Assembly (NCBI GenBank): GCA_001970955.1
Contig: MPUH01000030.1
Location: 62,001-126,000, forward strand
Length of the DNA: 64,000 nt
Direction of reading: 5' to 3'
DNA from: Stentor coeruleus
Taxonomy: Eukaryota; Ciliophora; Heterotrichea; Heterotrichida; Stentoridae
The position numbers and the translations under genes were made by a program. Positions 40,285-51,349 of the stretch are shown one piece after another. Positions within the stretch are counted from its first letter, which is position 1. Each line of letters starts with the position of its first letter. Under the pieces are notes generated by a model. It was not told the DNA's origin and ran no database searches. It was given only the letters and a program-made list of their open reading frames with translations.

Positions 40285-43200
40285 TTATGCAAACTGTTGA
40301 ATAATCTTAATTGTACTCAAATTTTCACTCTTGTTCTGCATCTTCAAAACATTAATCACGGTCCTGTTTTCTTTATTAATAGCGAATGTAATAGATTCCT
40401 CATCTTTAGAAACACAAACAGCTAATACTGTATTTTCTGCACTTTGATACATAAGATTTTCCAGCCCATTTCCTCCATCAAAAACATCAAAGAAAGCTAT
40501 AGACTTGTTGCTTCCAGTTAAAAGATACTCACCTGTCTTGTCAAATTGCAAACACCAGACATCCTCTGCGCCTGGACGTGAATCAGACCAAGATGATCCA
40601 TTAATAGTATAAATAAAAGTGAGTTCTTTTTCCATGCAAGCAACAGCAATGATCCCCATTTCACTTAAAGCCATAACCCTAGCAGGTGAAGCACTTGGTT
40701 CAGCAATTTTTCTTAAACACTCAGCATTTCTCATATCATGCATTAAAATTGTCCCACTCGCACTTAAAGATAAAACAATTTGTAAATCTTCACTTGCTTG
40801 TACTTGTCTTATAGAGCAACTATGCCCTAAATATATATTCCAAACTTTTAAATTTAGATCTTCTCCAATCCAGCTTATAACAGAACTATCTAAACTTCCA
40901 GTGAATAAAGTTTTGGTTGTTGAAAATACACATGTTACTAAGCCGCAATGGTATTTAACTGACTTTTTAAGTTCACCTTTAAGAGAATGGAATTTAAATG
41001 TATGGTCGGTGTGGAAAGCTGAAACTAAATATTTGTCTTCCCATATACAGAATTGGCATTGGCCAATGTCTAAGATTAGTTTGATGTCGATTTTTGGAAG
41101 AGTAGATTTCCAGCTTTGGTATTCTAACCAGTTTTCAGAAGAGAAGATGCAGAAGCCTTCGAGTTCTGTTGATTCATATCTTTGGCCTAACTCCATTTGG
41201 CTTTCCCATTTTATTTTGAGCAGAAAGAACTTTTCTGATTTACTGTCCCATTTCACTGCTAAGAGGTAGGCTGATGTTGAAACTAAAGCGAAAATCCTCC
41301 CTATTTCATCAATTCTCACTGTAATTTTAAACTCCTGTTCACCAATGCCCCTAGCACTCTTCCTTATTCTTTTCTCATCATCCATCCTAACTTTCAGAAA
41401 ATATCTCTCAAAAATACTCATTTTACCTATAGCTGTATATTTCTTTTGCACATGTGGCTTAAGAAACAATTTCGCTGGTGTCTGACCAAAATGGTAAGCC
41501 TGCTCAATCATCCCTTTTCTAGTAAACTCATCAATTCCATCACTGCAAGCTTTTGCAAAATCTTCTTCATAAGACACTGAAAAAAATATATTTAAATTAT
41601 CAGCTGCATCTCTGCCAGTTTGCTTATATCCAAAAATAAGGTCAATCCAATTATGAAGCTCTTCAGTAACATACTGGCTTTCTAATAGTTTTCTATGTTT
41701 TCTAATAAAATCATAACTGTTTTTAGCCCAAGGTGGGTATTCAAAGTCATTAACAGGTTGGCCATTTTGCCTTATTCCAAATTGATTTTTATTTGTATTA
41801 AAAAGGAAGTCAGGAAAATCAAAAAGCTCAGGGATCAGTTCTTTAACATCACCATTGTTACTTGTACAACTATTCCAAGCATTAGTCATAGATATAAAAA
41901 GTCGATCTGGGACATCAAATGTGTTGTTTTGAATAAGTTTGGCTTGGGTTGAATAAGGTTCGAGTCTGACGAGAAAATGTAAGACAATACCCCCGCTAGA
42001 ATAATGAGACCCATAATTAAAAGGTGTTATATCATCTTCTTGGAATTGCTTATAATTACTATAAAGCTCAGCCCTGTGAACTGGGTCTTGTGCTCCAATA
42101 GGCCATTTGAAGTCCCTATAAATATTTGGATCATTTATGTCGATTTTATCTGATGTAAAATCTTTAACTACCCAAGGGAAAATCGGATATTGCGACAAAT
42201 CATGAAAAGACCTTGAAGCTAGTTTATTTAAAGCTAAAAGGTATCCAAAGTTATCAAGTTTATTTTCAGTCCATTTTTTTGTATATGATTTAACAATTTT
42301 AGCTGTTATAACTGGGATTACTATAACATCTTTCCATTTTTTTAGTGATACAAATAGTTCCTTTCTGACTTCTGAGGAAAAAATATTAAAGTAATAGCTT
42401 TTACCTGATTTTAAAAATATTTCAAGTGCAGTGTGTTGATGCATAAACCTCCTGCAGATGATTTCAGAAATCTCGCTGCTTTCCCAAATACGTTTGCATT
42501 CTTTGGTTAATTGTGTGTAATCAAGTGCGCTAAAAGGGTATTTGCCTTCTGGTTTGAGTTTCCCTTCGCTTGTGTAGACTAAATGATTGCCATGAAGTTC
42601 AAGACTTCCAAAATATGATCCTTTGATTGTAATTCTTTCACACTCTATAATCCTTGGGTTCGCAACCTGGTCGTTTTGGACTTCCGGTTCTTCCACCATA
42701 GTCATTTCACCTTCAGATTCTTCGTTTTCATTATTTTCCATCAGTGGAGAGCAGAGCTCATCAGATTTCTCTATAATCGACTCAAAATACGCCATAGAAA
42801 ATGATCGCAAAAACACCTTTTCAGGACTTCTTGCAATCGGCATCCTTCTAGTCCTGTTTGTATTTTCATTTCTACAAGCTTTCGTTAGCCTATATCTATT
42901 TTTATTATCAAAATAAGGACGCACTTTAAACCTCTTCCCATAATCTGAATTCAAAATTATTTTCAACCTTTTAAGATTCCTCAAATAAGCTTTGTACTTT
43001 TTGCCTATATGTAAAGTATTCAAATTCCTAGTCTCATTGAAATTATTCAGCCAATCATTATCAAAAAGTTTTGTAAAACTCTTAATCTTTCCAGCGTAAT
43101 CTGAAAAAGAAGCTTTATGATGCTGTTGATCTTCAGACACTGACAGCAAAGGTTTTATGAACTTTTTCTTTGTATTCAAAAAAAAATTATGCATAAAATT

Positions 43201-46200
43201 GTGTATATACTTAATCCAATTAGGCTTTTTCAGTTGGGCTGGATACAAAGCTTCAGGTCTTAAAACTTCTTTCATCATATCTTTTACACTCATATCCGCA
43301 CTTAAATTCCTTTTCCCAACAGAAGCATCCGATGTTACAGAGTAGTTTATTCTTTCATCTAAATCATACGCAATACTATTCTGAGTTTTTTTCAACCCTT
43401 CTTTTTCTTCAGTAAACTTCCTCAAGTCCAACTCAGTAAACCCTTCAACAAAAGTTTCGATTTTACTTAAAACACAGGTTTTAGGGATATAATTTTCAAG
43501 CCAAATATTCTCATCTTTATAATAAGAATCGCATAGATTATAGAAAATTTCTATAATAATCATATCTTCGTTGCTGATTTTTTTATCACTTCGGGCTGTG
43601 ATGAAATAGTTATTTTTAATGAGAATTTTTTCTAATAAAGACAGATAAGCGAATTGATGGTTTTTTATAATAGCTTTGAATATTAGTGATATGATAGTTT
43701 TTAGGCTTGAGTTTTCTTTGAACTCACGTGAAATGATTTTTAACTTGCTTGATGAAAGCTCTGAAGATACAGTGTACATTGATAGTAAAGAGTGCTCAAG
43801 ACCAAAACTGATTAAGATTTCGAGTATTTCGAAGTATTCTTGGGTCAAAAGAAGATCAGGGTTTATATCTTCGATTATAGAAATAAATTCAGAAAAACTA
43901 TCTGCACGGAGTAAAAGCCGAGATTTGCAATAGTCTTCAGTGAGCTTTCTTAATAATCTTAATAAAAAGTGATCATCTTTAACTTTTGTGACTAAAACCT
44001 TTAGTTTGTTAAGCCTTAGATTCTGATCCATAGGTAAAAATGTTGAGTTACAAAGGTATAGAAGTTCATTTGTGTTTTTACTGTTACTTATAGCATTTAT
44101 AAGCCAGTCTGGGAAAAATGAACTTTGGGTTATATACGGTTGAAGTTTTTCAATATGTTGTTCAATAAGTGAGGTATAAAAAAGTAGGTCGTGAGCATTT
44201 TCAGCATATCTTATCCGATTTGTAATAATGTCCAAAAGGTTGATTTTGAAATTTTTATTCAATGATTCTATACAAATAACTTCAAAAATGTTCTGTATCA
44301 CTTCAGGGTCAACATTTTTGGCTGGCAAGCTATGGTCTAAAAATTGAATGATTTTCAAATACCTTTCAATCTCACTATTGTTCTCATATGGATACTTGGA
44401 TATTTTTTCAATATCTTTTGACAGAACTTTAATAATTTGTTTTTGAAAAGGGAGTTCGGTTTGGTCCAACAAATATATAATCCCTGCTTCCAAATGTTTT
44501 TCCAATACTAACCCTTCAATCCTTGCAGGGATAATATTCAACAAAGCTTCTAATGCATCGAAAGATTTATCCTTATACATCTGCACTAAAACATAACTCA
44601 CTGCTTCAATATTCTTATCATTCATTTTTGTAGGTAAAAATGACTCAAATGCAAGTTGGATATCAACAATACTCAGATTTCTTATATGTCTATAAATTAC
44701 ATATAAATTTTCCCTATCACATTCCATTGTCCCTTTTATATACCCAAGTAAAGAATTTAAATGTTTCACTTTTTCTGATTTTTGTATATTCTCAATACTC
44801 TCATTCTGTAGTAAAATCTTCAAAAGGTTCGACCTTAATTTCTCGTCTTTTAAACTTGTGACGATTTTTATAAGACTTTCTGTTAGTTGGGGGAAAAGCT
44901 TTACTGATACTAAGACATACCCGGCAAATTGGATGAACTCCTGGCTCATGATCCCTCCTGATTGAGCGTATAGGAAGATTTTTAATATAATACTTGTCAC
45001 TGCACTTATTTCTTCTTCAACTTGGACTTCCATATCGATTAATGGGAGGAAAATTTTTATCCCCCCATTAATTTTTATTGACTCGAAAATGCTCACCCCA
45101 TTAAAACGACGGGATTTATCATCAGATTTCCCTTTATAAATCCATAAAGGTTCTTTAAGATTAGGTTGCCATTCAAAGATTAAGGATTTTTTTAGGTCTT
45201 TGAATATTTTATACTCATCAGAACGTAGTGTGCTTGAACTTAATAATAAATTGTTTTGTATAGAAAGTTTGTAGAACTCTTTGCATTCAAGTTCTGAGAA
45301 GGTTTTATACATGACAAACAATGCTGACATTTTTCCTTCAAAGCCTGATGTTTTTTCGAAGTTGTTGCCGTAGATGAGACTTGTGAAAACTTTCCCGTCG
45401 TATTTGTTTTCTGATATTAAAGGGTAGTCTTCATAGTTTTCATTTATGCATATAGAAATTTTAGCTTTATTTCTTAGTGTAGATTTCTTAGTCCTGATGC
45501 TGATGCTTAAAAAAGTCCATTCATCGATTTCTAGTTCTCGAAAAGACTTACATCTGGTTCCACCAACAAAGACTTCTAATCTTTGGTCAATAATCTCTAA
45601 ACTAATCTGTAAACCTTTGCTCCCAGACATCTGAAAAAATATACAGTTTTTAAGCGAATATGGTCTGATCCATGTTAAAATAGACACTTTGCCTATAACC
45701 AACCCTTCACTTGTTTGAGAAATATGCTCGATATAACCATTTGCCGTGAAATAAAAGTAGTTAGTTGGGTTTATCATGCTCCTCTTACTAGCAGAATTGA
45801 ATATTGCTTGTTCAATCGCTTGCATAAGAATAAGCTTTTTTTTCCTGTTTCTAGTTGATTTTATTATATTCAAAAGTTTGCTTAGAGCTTGTGGGGGTAT
45901 ATGAAAAGGGATAACTTTAGATATGACTTTTTCGAAAAACTCTGACAGCTCAAGGTCAACACTGTTAGAAAAGTACTTTAATATTATATCAAAAGCATTA
46001 TAATGAGCTAAATATGGGATTTCTATTTCCTTATGAAACTGGTGGGTTATTCTTTCTCTAGCTAAATTGAATTTCTCACTATTATAATTAGTTGTTAGAA
46101 TCTGGAATATTAATGGTACTGCTTGAGGGATTTTAATTTTGTTTGAGTTTCTTAAACTCATTGTCCCATATAAAATAAACTCAACTTCTTCAACACAAAC

Positions 46201-48285
46201 CTCAGCAATTTCATTACTATAATTTTTAAGCCTCTCATCACTAAGATATTCAGCCAAGGTATTAAAATCAATTTCTTCCATGTTTTTATTAGTAATATGT
46301 TCAGATAAAAATAACTTTCTTATACATTTTATAATGATTTCCCATAATAATTGGATATTATTTGAATCCTTCATTAGCTCTGGGTTGATTTTGCTTTTGA
46401 AGACTAATAATATGCTACAGTTGAGAAAACTATAAATACAATCTGAGTTTATTTCAAAAGTTTCATAAAGAATAGTTAGATATTTTATCAAAGTGGAGTT
46501 CTCATATGTTTTTTTAATAATTTCTTTATAGTATCTATGATTGCTAGATGAGTTTAGAAGAAGAATTTTTTTTACTAGGTTCATACAACTAGCATTATGA
46601 ATAGGGTTATTGAGCATAAGTTTGTTATCGAGACTTTTAAGCAAATTAGAATCTTCGAAATCTTTAAGTGAGCTTAGGCTTAATAATTGACCTATTAAAC
46701 TGAAAATCATTTCTGAAGATTTATGGTCAGTGAGGTTTGGTAAGATTTCTTTGATTCTTTCTATGAATTTTGTTATTAAGCCTTGCTTCATCGATTCCCT
46801 TAAAAACGAATTTAAATCTTTTTCTAACTCTGGGATCCAACTTATTATCCTTATGAGATAGGCTAAATCCGTGGAGTTTTGGATTGTCGCATCAATAATC
46901 CCATTGATCATAGCCTGTATGAAATCTTTGTTTCTAGATAGATATGCCCATATAATCCTCCAGTTCCTTTTAGCTTTATTTGCCAGATTCAATAAAGAGT
47001 TATCCCCAAAGTCTATAATAAAAACTTCTTTCCTTAAAAGAAACTCTATAAGTCCAGCATCTTTCATGACATTGATTCTTTTCTCTTCTTCAACTTTTTT
47101 GCCAGACAATTTGCAGATTTCTGATAAAAACAAAAGTGCATATGCCTGTATTTGTAAGGTGTTAGCTGGACTGATCCTTAGAAAACTTGCACTAGATAAC
47201 TCAGCAAAAAGTTCATTAAACAGTAAAACTGATAGTCTTTCAATGATTTCTGAACTCTGCATGCGTGTTTCAGCATATGAGAGCTTGAAAAACAATTTAA
47301 AAACCCCTTGAAAAAATCTCCCTATAGGTCTTAAGTCTTTTCTAAAATCCTCATTAGGCTCATCACTATTAAATTCAATAAATCTTGAGCATACCCACAC
47401 AAAAATGCTAATAAAATACTGCCAACAATGTTCAAGAACTATAACACAAGCTTTAGTTTGATTTTCATGAACCTTGAAAATCACATCAAATAATAAAATC
47501 AGTTTTTCTAAAGATAAAAGATATGTGCTTTCTGAATTTTCTAGCTTAAGCAATATATTGGCAAAATACTGAAAAACCCCTTCTAACTTGTAAACGTTTT
47601 GACATTTATTGTGTAGAGGAATTTTTGATAAAGCTTTTAATGCATAATAGCAAAGGTCTTTTTCTAATAGATTGTTTAATACACTACAACTACTGATTCT
47701 GGCTATTTCTTCATCTTCTATAAACAATTCGAAATAAATTGGGTGTAAATTGTGTGCGCATTCTAGAAGAGTAAAGCAACTGTTGCAAATAAGCTCACGA
47801 TTTTTGTCTTCGGATTTTTCTGTCAACAGCTCTAAAATGCGAATAAATAAGAGCTTGAAATTCCTATAGAGTCTTGGATCAGGTTCTTGGAGGATTAGAG
47901 AATTGTAAAACTTGGTGAAGAGGTTCTGCATTGATTGGATTAGCTGCTTGGATTTCTTTTTTTTTAGCTTCGGGGCATCTTTTGTTAAGATGCAGACGTA
48001 AACATAAAAAAGTGAATAATTGTCAGGCTTAAGCATCTCGTTTAGCATGTTTGTATTTTGTAATGATGATATGAGATCTTGTGCCTCCTTTTCAAGCCTT
48101 TTTTTAATATCTTTTGGAAGGTTAACCACAGAGCCCATATCGTTAATGATTTTTTGTTCAAGGCATTGGACAAAATTTATAAATGATTTTTGATCTTTAG
48201 CTGTCTTATAAAACTCTGACCATAGTTCTGCAGAGTCATTTGACTCATTCGAGACTAAAGATTTAGGTAATGAAGCTTTTGACAT
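40285..48285 (-). CDS. BEACH-WD40 giant protein (neurobeachin/LYST family)
   Basis: 2666 residues in one uninterrupted 8-kb frame from ATG at 48285-48283 to TAA. The first 800 residues are helical (armadillo-like). About 842-1005 is a concanavalin-A-like lectin fold (GYIEHISQTSEGLVIGKVSI, EVFVGGTRCKSFRELEI). About 1880-1985 is a PH-BEACH domain (ECERITIKGSYFGSLELHG). About 2000-2278 is the BEACH domain, including FPWVVKDF, YRDFKWPIGAQ, NYGSHYSSGGIVLHFLVR, PELFDFPDFL, GYKQTGRDA and AYHFGQTPAKLF. About 2415-2640 is WD40. Such proteins control lysosome, secretory-granule or phagosome fusion and membrane traffic. LYST, NBEA and LRBA are the animal relatives. No 15-nt intron was needed to keep it open. 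Confidence 0.93.
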   Translation of the reverse strand: MSKASLPKSLVSNESNDSAELWSEFYKTAKDQKSFINFVQCLEQKIINDMGSVVNLPKDIKKRLEKEAQDLISSLQNTNMLNEMLKPDNYSLFYVYVCILTKDAPKLKKKKSKQLIQSMQNLFTKFYNSLILQEPDPRLYRNFKLLFIRILELLTEKSEDKNRELICNSCFTLLECAHNLHPIYFELFIEDEEIARISSCSVLNNLLEKDLCYYALKALSKIPLHNKCQNVYKLEGVFQYFANILLKLENSESTYLLSLEKLILLFDVIFKVHENQTKACVIVLEHCWQYFISIFVWVCSRFIEFNSDEPNEDFRKDLRPIGRFFQGVFKLFFKLSYAETRMQSSEIIERLSVLLFNELFAELSSASFLRISPANTLQIQAYALLFLSEICKLSGKKVEEEKRINVMKDAGLIEFLLRKEVFIIDFGDNSLLNLANKAKRNWRIIWAYLSRNKDFIQAMINGIIDATIQNSTDLAYLIRIISWIPELEKDLNSFLRESMKQGLITKFIERIKEILPNLTDHKSSEMIFSLIGQLLSLSSLKDFEDSNLLKSLDNKLMLNNPIHNASCMNLVKKILLLNSSSNHRYYKEIIKKTYENSTLIKYLTILYETFEINSDCIYSFLNCSILLVFKSKINPELMKDSNNIQLLWEIIIKCIRKLFLSEHITNKNMEEIDFNTLAEYLSDERLKNYSNEIAEVCVEEVEFILYGTMSLRNSNKIKIPQAVPLIFQILTTNYNSEKFNLARERITHQFHKEIEIPYLAHYNAFDIILKYFSNSVDLELSEFFEKVISKVIPFHIPPQALSKLLNIIKSTRNRKKKLILMQAIEQAIFNSASKRSMINPTNYFYFTANGYIEHISQTSEGLVIGKVSILTWIRPYSLKNCIFFQMSGSKGLQISLEIIDQRLEVFVGGTRCKSFRELEIDEWTFLSISIRTKKSTLRNKAKISICINENYEDYPLISENKYDGKVFTSLIYGNNFEKTSGFEGKMSALFVMYKTFSELECKEFYKLSIQNNLLLSSSTLRSDEYKIFKDLKKSLIFEWQPNLKEPLWIYKGKSDDKSRRFNGVSIFESIKINGGIKIFLPLIDMEVQVEEEISAVTSIILKIFLYAQSGGIMSQEFIQFAGYVLVSVKLFPQLTESLIKIVTSLKDEKLRSNLLKILLQNESIENIQKSEKVKHLNSLLGYIKGTMECDRENLYVIYRHIRNLSIVDIQLAFESFLPTKMNDKNIEAVSYVLVQMYKDKSFDALEALLNIIPARIEGLVLEKHLEAGIIYLLDQTELPFQKQIIKVLSKDIEKISKYPYENNSEIERYLKIIQFLDHSLPAKNVDPEVIQNIFEVICIESLNKNFKINLLDIITNRIRYAENAHDLLFYTSLIEQHIEKLQPYITQSSFFPDWLINAISNSKNTNELLYLCNSTFLPMDQNLRLNKLKVLVTKVKDDHFLLRLLRKLTEDYCKSRLLLRADSFSEFISIIEDINPDLLLTQEYFEILEILISFGLEHSLLSMYTVSSELSSSKLKIISREFKENSSLKTIISLIFKAIIKNHQFAYLSLLEKILIKNNYFITARSDKKISNEDMIIIEIFYNLCDSYYKDENIWLENYIPKTCVLSKIETFVEGFTELDLRKFTEEKEGLKKTQNSIAYDLDERINYSVTSDASVGKRNLSADMSVKDMMKEVLRPEALYPAQLKKPNWIKYIHNFMHNFFLNTKKKFIKPLLSVSEDQQHHKASFSDYAGKIKSFTKLFDNDWLNNFNETRNLNTLHIGKKYKAYLRNLKRLKIILNSDYGKRFKVRPYFDNKNRYRLTKACRNENTNRTRRMPIARSPEKVFLRSFSMAYFESIIEKSDELCSPLMENNENEESEGEMTMVEEPEVQNDQVANPRIIECERITIKGSYFGSLELHGNHLVYTSEGKLKPEGKYPFSALDYTQLTKECKRIWESSEISEIICRRFMHQHTALEIFLKSGKSYYFNIFSSEVRKELFVSLKKWKDVIVIPVITAKIVKSYTKKWTENKLDNFGYLLALNKLASRSFHDLSQYPIFPWVVKDFTSDKIDINDPNIYRDFKWPIGAQDPVHRAELYSNYKQFQEDDITPFNYGSHYSSGGIVLHFLVRLEPYSTQAKLIQNNTFDVPDRLFISMTNAWNSCTSNNGDVKELIPELFDFPDFLFNTNKNQFGIRQNGQPVNDFEYPPWAKNSYDFIRKHRKLLESQYVTEELHNWIDLIFGYKQTGRDAADNLNIFFSVSYEEDFAKACSDGIDEFTRKGMIEQAYHFGQTPAKLFLKPHVQKKYTAIGKMSIFERYFLKVRMDDEKRIRKSARGIGEQEFKITVRIDEIGRIFALVSTSAYLLAVKWDSKSEKFFLLKIKWESQMELGQRYESTELEGFCIFSSENWLEYQSWKSTLPKIDIKLILDIGQCQFCIWEDKYLVSAFHTDHTFKFHSLKGELKKSVKYHCGLVTCVFSTTKTLFTGSLDSSVISWIGEDLNLKVWNIYLGHSCSIRQVQASEDLQIVLSLSASGTILMHDMRNAECLRKIAEPSASPARVMALSEMGIIAVACMEKELTFIYTINGSSWSDSRPGAEDVWCLQFDKTGEYLLTGSNKSIAFFDVFDGGNGLENLMYQSAENTVLAVCVSKDEESITFAINKENRTVINVLKMQNKSENLSTIKIIQQFA

Positions 48286-48505
48286 TTTATTAGGAAATTT
48301 AAATAAAGTTATTAATATTTTAGATGTCTAAATGATATGGAAATCAAAAATCAAAAGTTATAGTACGATAACTATTATAAACATATTTTGTTATGATTTG
48401 AGTAATATTCTAAATTTGCAATTAACTTTTAAGCTCATATAATCACATATCATTTTTAGGCTAAACGGCTAGCAGATGTGGAATATGTTTTTTATGCCAA
48501 TATAA

Positions 48506-48892
48506 ATGGCAGAAGGGAAGAGTGATAATTGGAAATTCCAGTTGTTTGATTGCTTTGCTACACCTATTTCGTGTATTTGGGTCTGTTGTGTGCCATGCGG
48601 AGGGCCATGTATGCAGGCTACAACTGCAAAACTTGTTCGAGGTCATGAACACTCACATATAAAAGCTTGCTTATGGGCTGTGCTTGCATGCTGGGTTGGA
48701 GTTGGCTACAACAGGTCAAGAATCCGCAAAAAGCTCCACATTGATGGATCTTTATTTGAAGATATTCTTTTAGCTTATTGCTGTCCTTGCTGTAGTATGG
48801 TTCGTGAATGGAGAGAAGTCATGTCAGCAAAAGGTAATAGTGAAGATGAACTTGTATGGAGAGCATGGAACGCGTACAAGCCAGTAGAGTAA
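48506..48892 (+). CDS. PLAC8 / Cys-rich family protein
   Basis: 128 residues. Two Cys-rich segments typical of PLAC8: ISCIWVCCVPCGGPCMQA (about 22-39) and LLAYCCPCCSMVREWREV (about 87-104), with a hydrophobic helix between them (CLWAVLACWVGVGYNRSR). Family members sit at membranes and affect metal resistance, cell size or calcium flux in plants and animals. The exact role is unknown. The ATG follows TATAA directly, and the giant BEACH gene begins 220 bp away on the other strand. Confidence 0.88.
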   Translation: MAEGKSDNWKFQLFDCFATPISCIWVCCVPCGGPCMQATTAKLVRGHEHSHIKACLWAVLACWVGVGYNRSRIRKKLHIDGSLFEDILLAYCCPCCSMVREWREVMSAKGNSEDELVWRAWNAYKPVE

Positions 48893-49357
48893 TTCAATTA
48901 ATTTAGATAGTAGTTTAAGATTTATTTGTAGAATTGAATAATTGGTTTTGTTGATAGAGTTTGCAAAAAGGAGGATTAGTTAGAAAGTTTTTTTATGATA
49001 GGAGGGGGCAAAATTTTTATGGTGTTTTTTTTATGCTGAAGCTTAAAAATTTGTGGAAGGTTTAAGCAGAAAATGGTTGAGAAGGTTTAGAATGGATTTT
49101 CTTATGTAAGTAACTAAGGTGGCATTTTTCAATATAAAATAAAGTTTCATTGCTTTGTAAAAATTATCATTTGTATTGGCTATAATTAATAAGCAAATTT
49201 GTATATGGGCTACTTTATATCTGGTTGCATAAGATTTTATAGGTTTATATATAGAGTTTAATAACGAGGGTTTAAAATCAAAATTCAAAGGATACTTTTT
49301 CAAAGTAGATCTGAATAGTAATCAAAAAACCTCAATATATTTTTTATGTCTATAACT

Positions 49358-49447
49358 CAAAATTCTTTACATTATAACGAGTCTTTTCTTAGTGCCTCCC
49401 TTCAAAATTCTTTACATTATAACGAGTCTTTTCTTAGTGCCTCCCTT
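49358..49447. repeat. 45-nt perfect tandem duplication
   Basis: Two exact copies (49358-49402, 49403-49447) of a unit that starts CAAAATTCTTTACATTATAA and ends GTGCCTCCCTT. The copies have not diverged, so the event is recent or is an assembly artefact. Confidence 0.92.
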
Positions 49448-50487
49448 CATTTAGATTAATATTCTGCCAGGACCTCTGAAAAAGGTGGCTGTATAGGCAA
49501 GAATTTCTGAACACTGAAAACATGATAGGTATCGCCTTGATATGAGATGTACTGACAAACCAATGGAGTGCGAATAGCCTTTAATAAATACGACGATGAG
49601 CATTGACTAATTTAGTTTGCACTTATTTGAAGATAGGCTTGAAAATTCAAGGGATAAATTAGATTGAGTTCAAGAATTATCAAATCATATCCAAGAAATC
49701 TATTAAAGCAGATAAGGAAGGGAAATGCTAGTATTGAAGATCTTTAAGAAAAATCAATTTACCCAACAATCTACAGTCACTGCAAACAATATTACTATGA
49801 TAAATGTTTCAAGAAGCATTTTCAGCAGAACTAGATAATTTTCATAAAATAAATCCTTTTCTATATTATTAATTTTCAGTGTAAGTTTATATTGGCATGT
49901 TGAAAGGGTTAATATAGTGATTGAGAGATCAAGAAACTATAAAAAGAAAGATTACTTAGAGTTAAGTTAAGATACTAAGTTTTTAAGCTTAGGATGAGTA
50001 AAATGGAGAAGAAATGTTTGAAAATAGTAAAATCTGTGAAATAAAATTCCCTATGAATATTGCAATAAATAATTCATATAAAATTTTGCATATATAACAA
50101 AGGTTTACTTGATATAATTTAGTAATGAAATTAACTTTTTCTACAAAAATAAAGTTTGAAATAAATATAAAGAATTATGATGATTATCAAACAAACATAC
50201 TTCTTCAGTGTTTGTTATTAGTTGCTTCCATTTACTGTCACTGGCTACTGTAAATTTCTAGTTTCAAATGATTCATTTATTTTATGGTTATGCTTTCAAA
50301 ATAAGTTCTGTAAAGAAAAGCTCAATAAAATTGATAGGCTTTGATGCTCTGTTTCTGGAATATTTAGTATTGACCTGCTCATAGTATTAAGCTTCAAAAA
50401 GTGAAAGTTCTCAGTTCATCCACATCTATCAGATCTATATCCCTTTTATAGCAAATATTTTAATGTATTATTATGTTAGAAAATAGA

Positions 50488-50524
50488 TTAATATAGAGCC
50501 CACAGTTGTGAGCGGTATATTTCA
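50488..50524. repeat. dispersed palindromic element, copy B
   Basis: Reads ATTAATATAGAG then GCCCACAGTTGTGAGC and GGTATATTTC. It aligns with 37618-37654 over 37 nt with about nine differences, mostly transitions. One mismatch interrupts its inverted repeat. Confidence 0.55.
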
Positions 50525-50639
50525 CTAATTAACTTTATTATGCTAGAAAATTTAGACTTCAACTTGATGTGTGCCTTAGCGGACAGGCACGCTATCAGAG
50601 TTAAATTCCAATGGCATTTCATTCTTATATTTCGTTAAA

Positions 50640-51335
50640 ATGTCAAAGAAATCTTGCAGAAAGCCCCGTCTTCAAACAAAAGAGTCTCGCTATGAAACTA
50701 ACATTTCCTCAATAGAAAACTCTTTCCTCAATGAAACCAGTTTCAACAGTGATGTCGACATTGAGATTCGTCAAGAAATCGAAAAAAAGTTCAAAAAGTC
50801 TTCAGTAAATGCAAAATACGTCTTTCCTCGCAAAGATCTAACAGAAAGCAAAAGAAAAAATACCCCAATCAAAGCTAGAACAAACATCAAACCAAAACTC
50901 TTAATGGAAAAGTCCTTGCCAGTGATGCATAAAATGACAAAGTCGACACATGACTCAACAGGACTTCTATCAAAATTAATTTCTATGAAAAAAATCCATC
51001 AAGCAACCTCTTCAATTCGAAATTTAAAAGACACAAAAATCAAAATATCAAAAATTGGAAGAAATGACCCAAGCATAACTTATCATAGTCGAGCTTCAAG
51101 TCAAAATGCTCACAGATCCAAATCTCCTGTTTTACTACGTAAAGAGACATCTTTAGATCCTCCAAAAAGGTGAAGTTTATTTAGGCATCATAGGACAATA
51201 AGTAATAAGAAAAATTATTATGAAAATACTATAGCCCGGCCTAAGTCTATGATAAAAAAACCAGGACATATTTACACTTCTTCTATGGAAAGTGTGATTC
51301 CTAGTGCGATTATAAAAAGCGTATCGTATTACTAA
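50640..51335 (+). CDS. two-exon basic protein
   Basis: Exons 50640-51169 and 51185-51335 give 226 residues. The frame is open across the intron only after removing GTGAAGTTTATTTAG, which splits an Arg codon (phase 2). The protein is rich in Ser, Lys and Arg (FPRKDLTESKRKNTPIKART, HRSKSPVLLRKETS). After the splice it continues with HHRTISNKKNYYENTIARPK and ends in SVSYY and TAA. It is probably disordered. No domain recognised. The next gene begins 14 bp after this stop. Confidence 0.82.
51170..51184 (+). other. 15-nt spliceosomal intron
   Basis: GTGAAGTTTATTTAG, phase 2 (it splits AG|G). It is the only intron here with GTG at the 5' end and removes an in-frame TGA. A is at position 10. Confidence 0.88.
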
Positions 51336-51349
51336 TAATAATTACTATA

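Larger units (their letters stand above)
48893..50639. other. large intergenic region with a tandem duplication and fossil-like frames
   Basis: 1.75 kb. A perfect 45-nt duplication lies at 49358-49447. The next 150 bases (49450-49600) have a higher GC content than the rest; no tRNA, snRNA or snoRNA match was convincing. Around 49620-49850 and on the minus strand at 50300-50620 degraded coding-like segments with stops occur. The dispersed palindromic element (copy B) is at 50488. Confidence 0.55.

Noticed and set aside
49043-49303. 86-codon minus frame
   Set aside because: Begins with TTG and has no coding bias.
49450-49600. Possible snRNA or snoRNA in a GC-richer patch
   Set aside because: Tried U1, U2, U4, U5, U6 and U3 landmarks on both strands; fragments of similarity are out of order.
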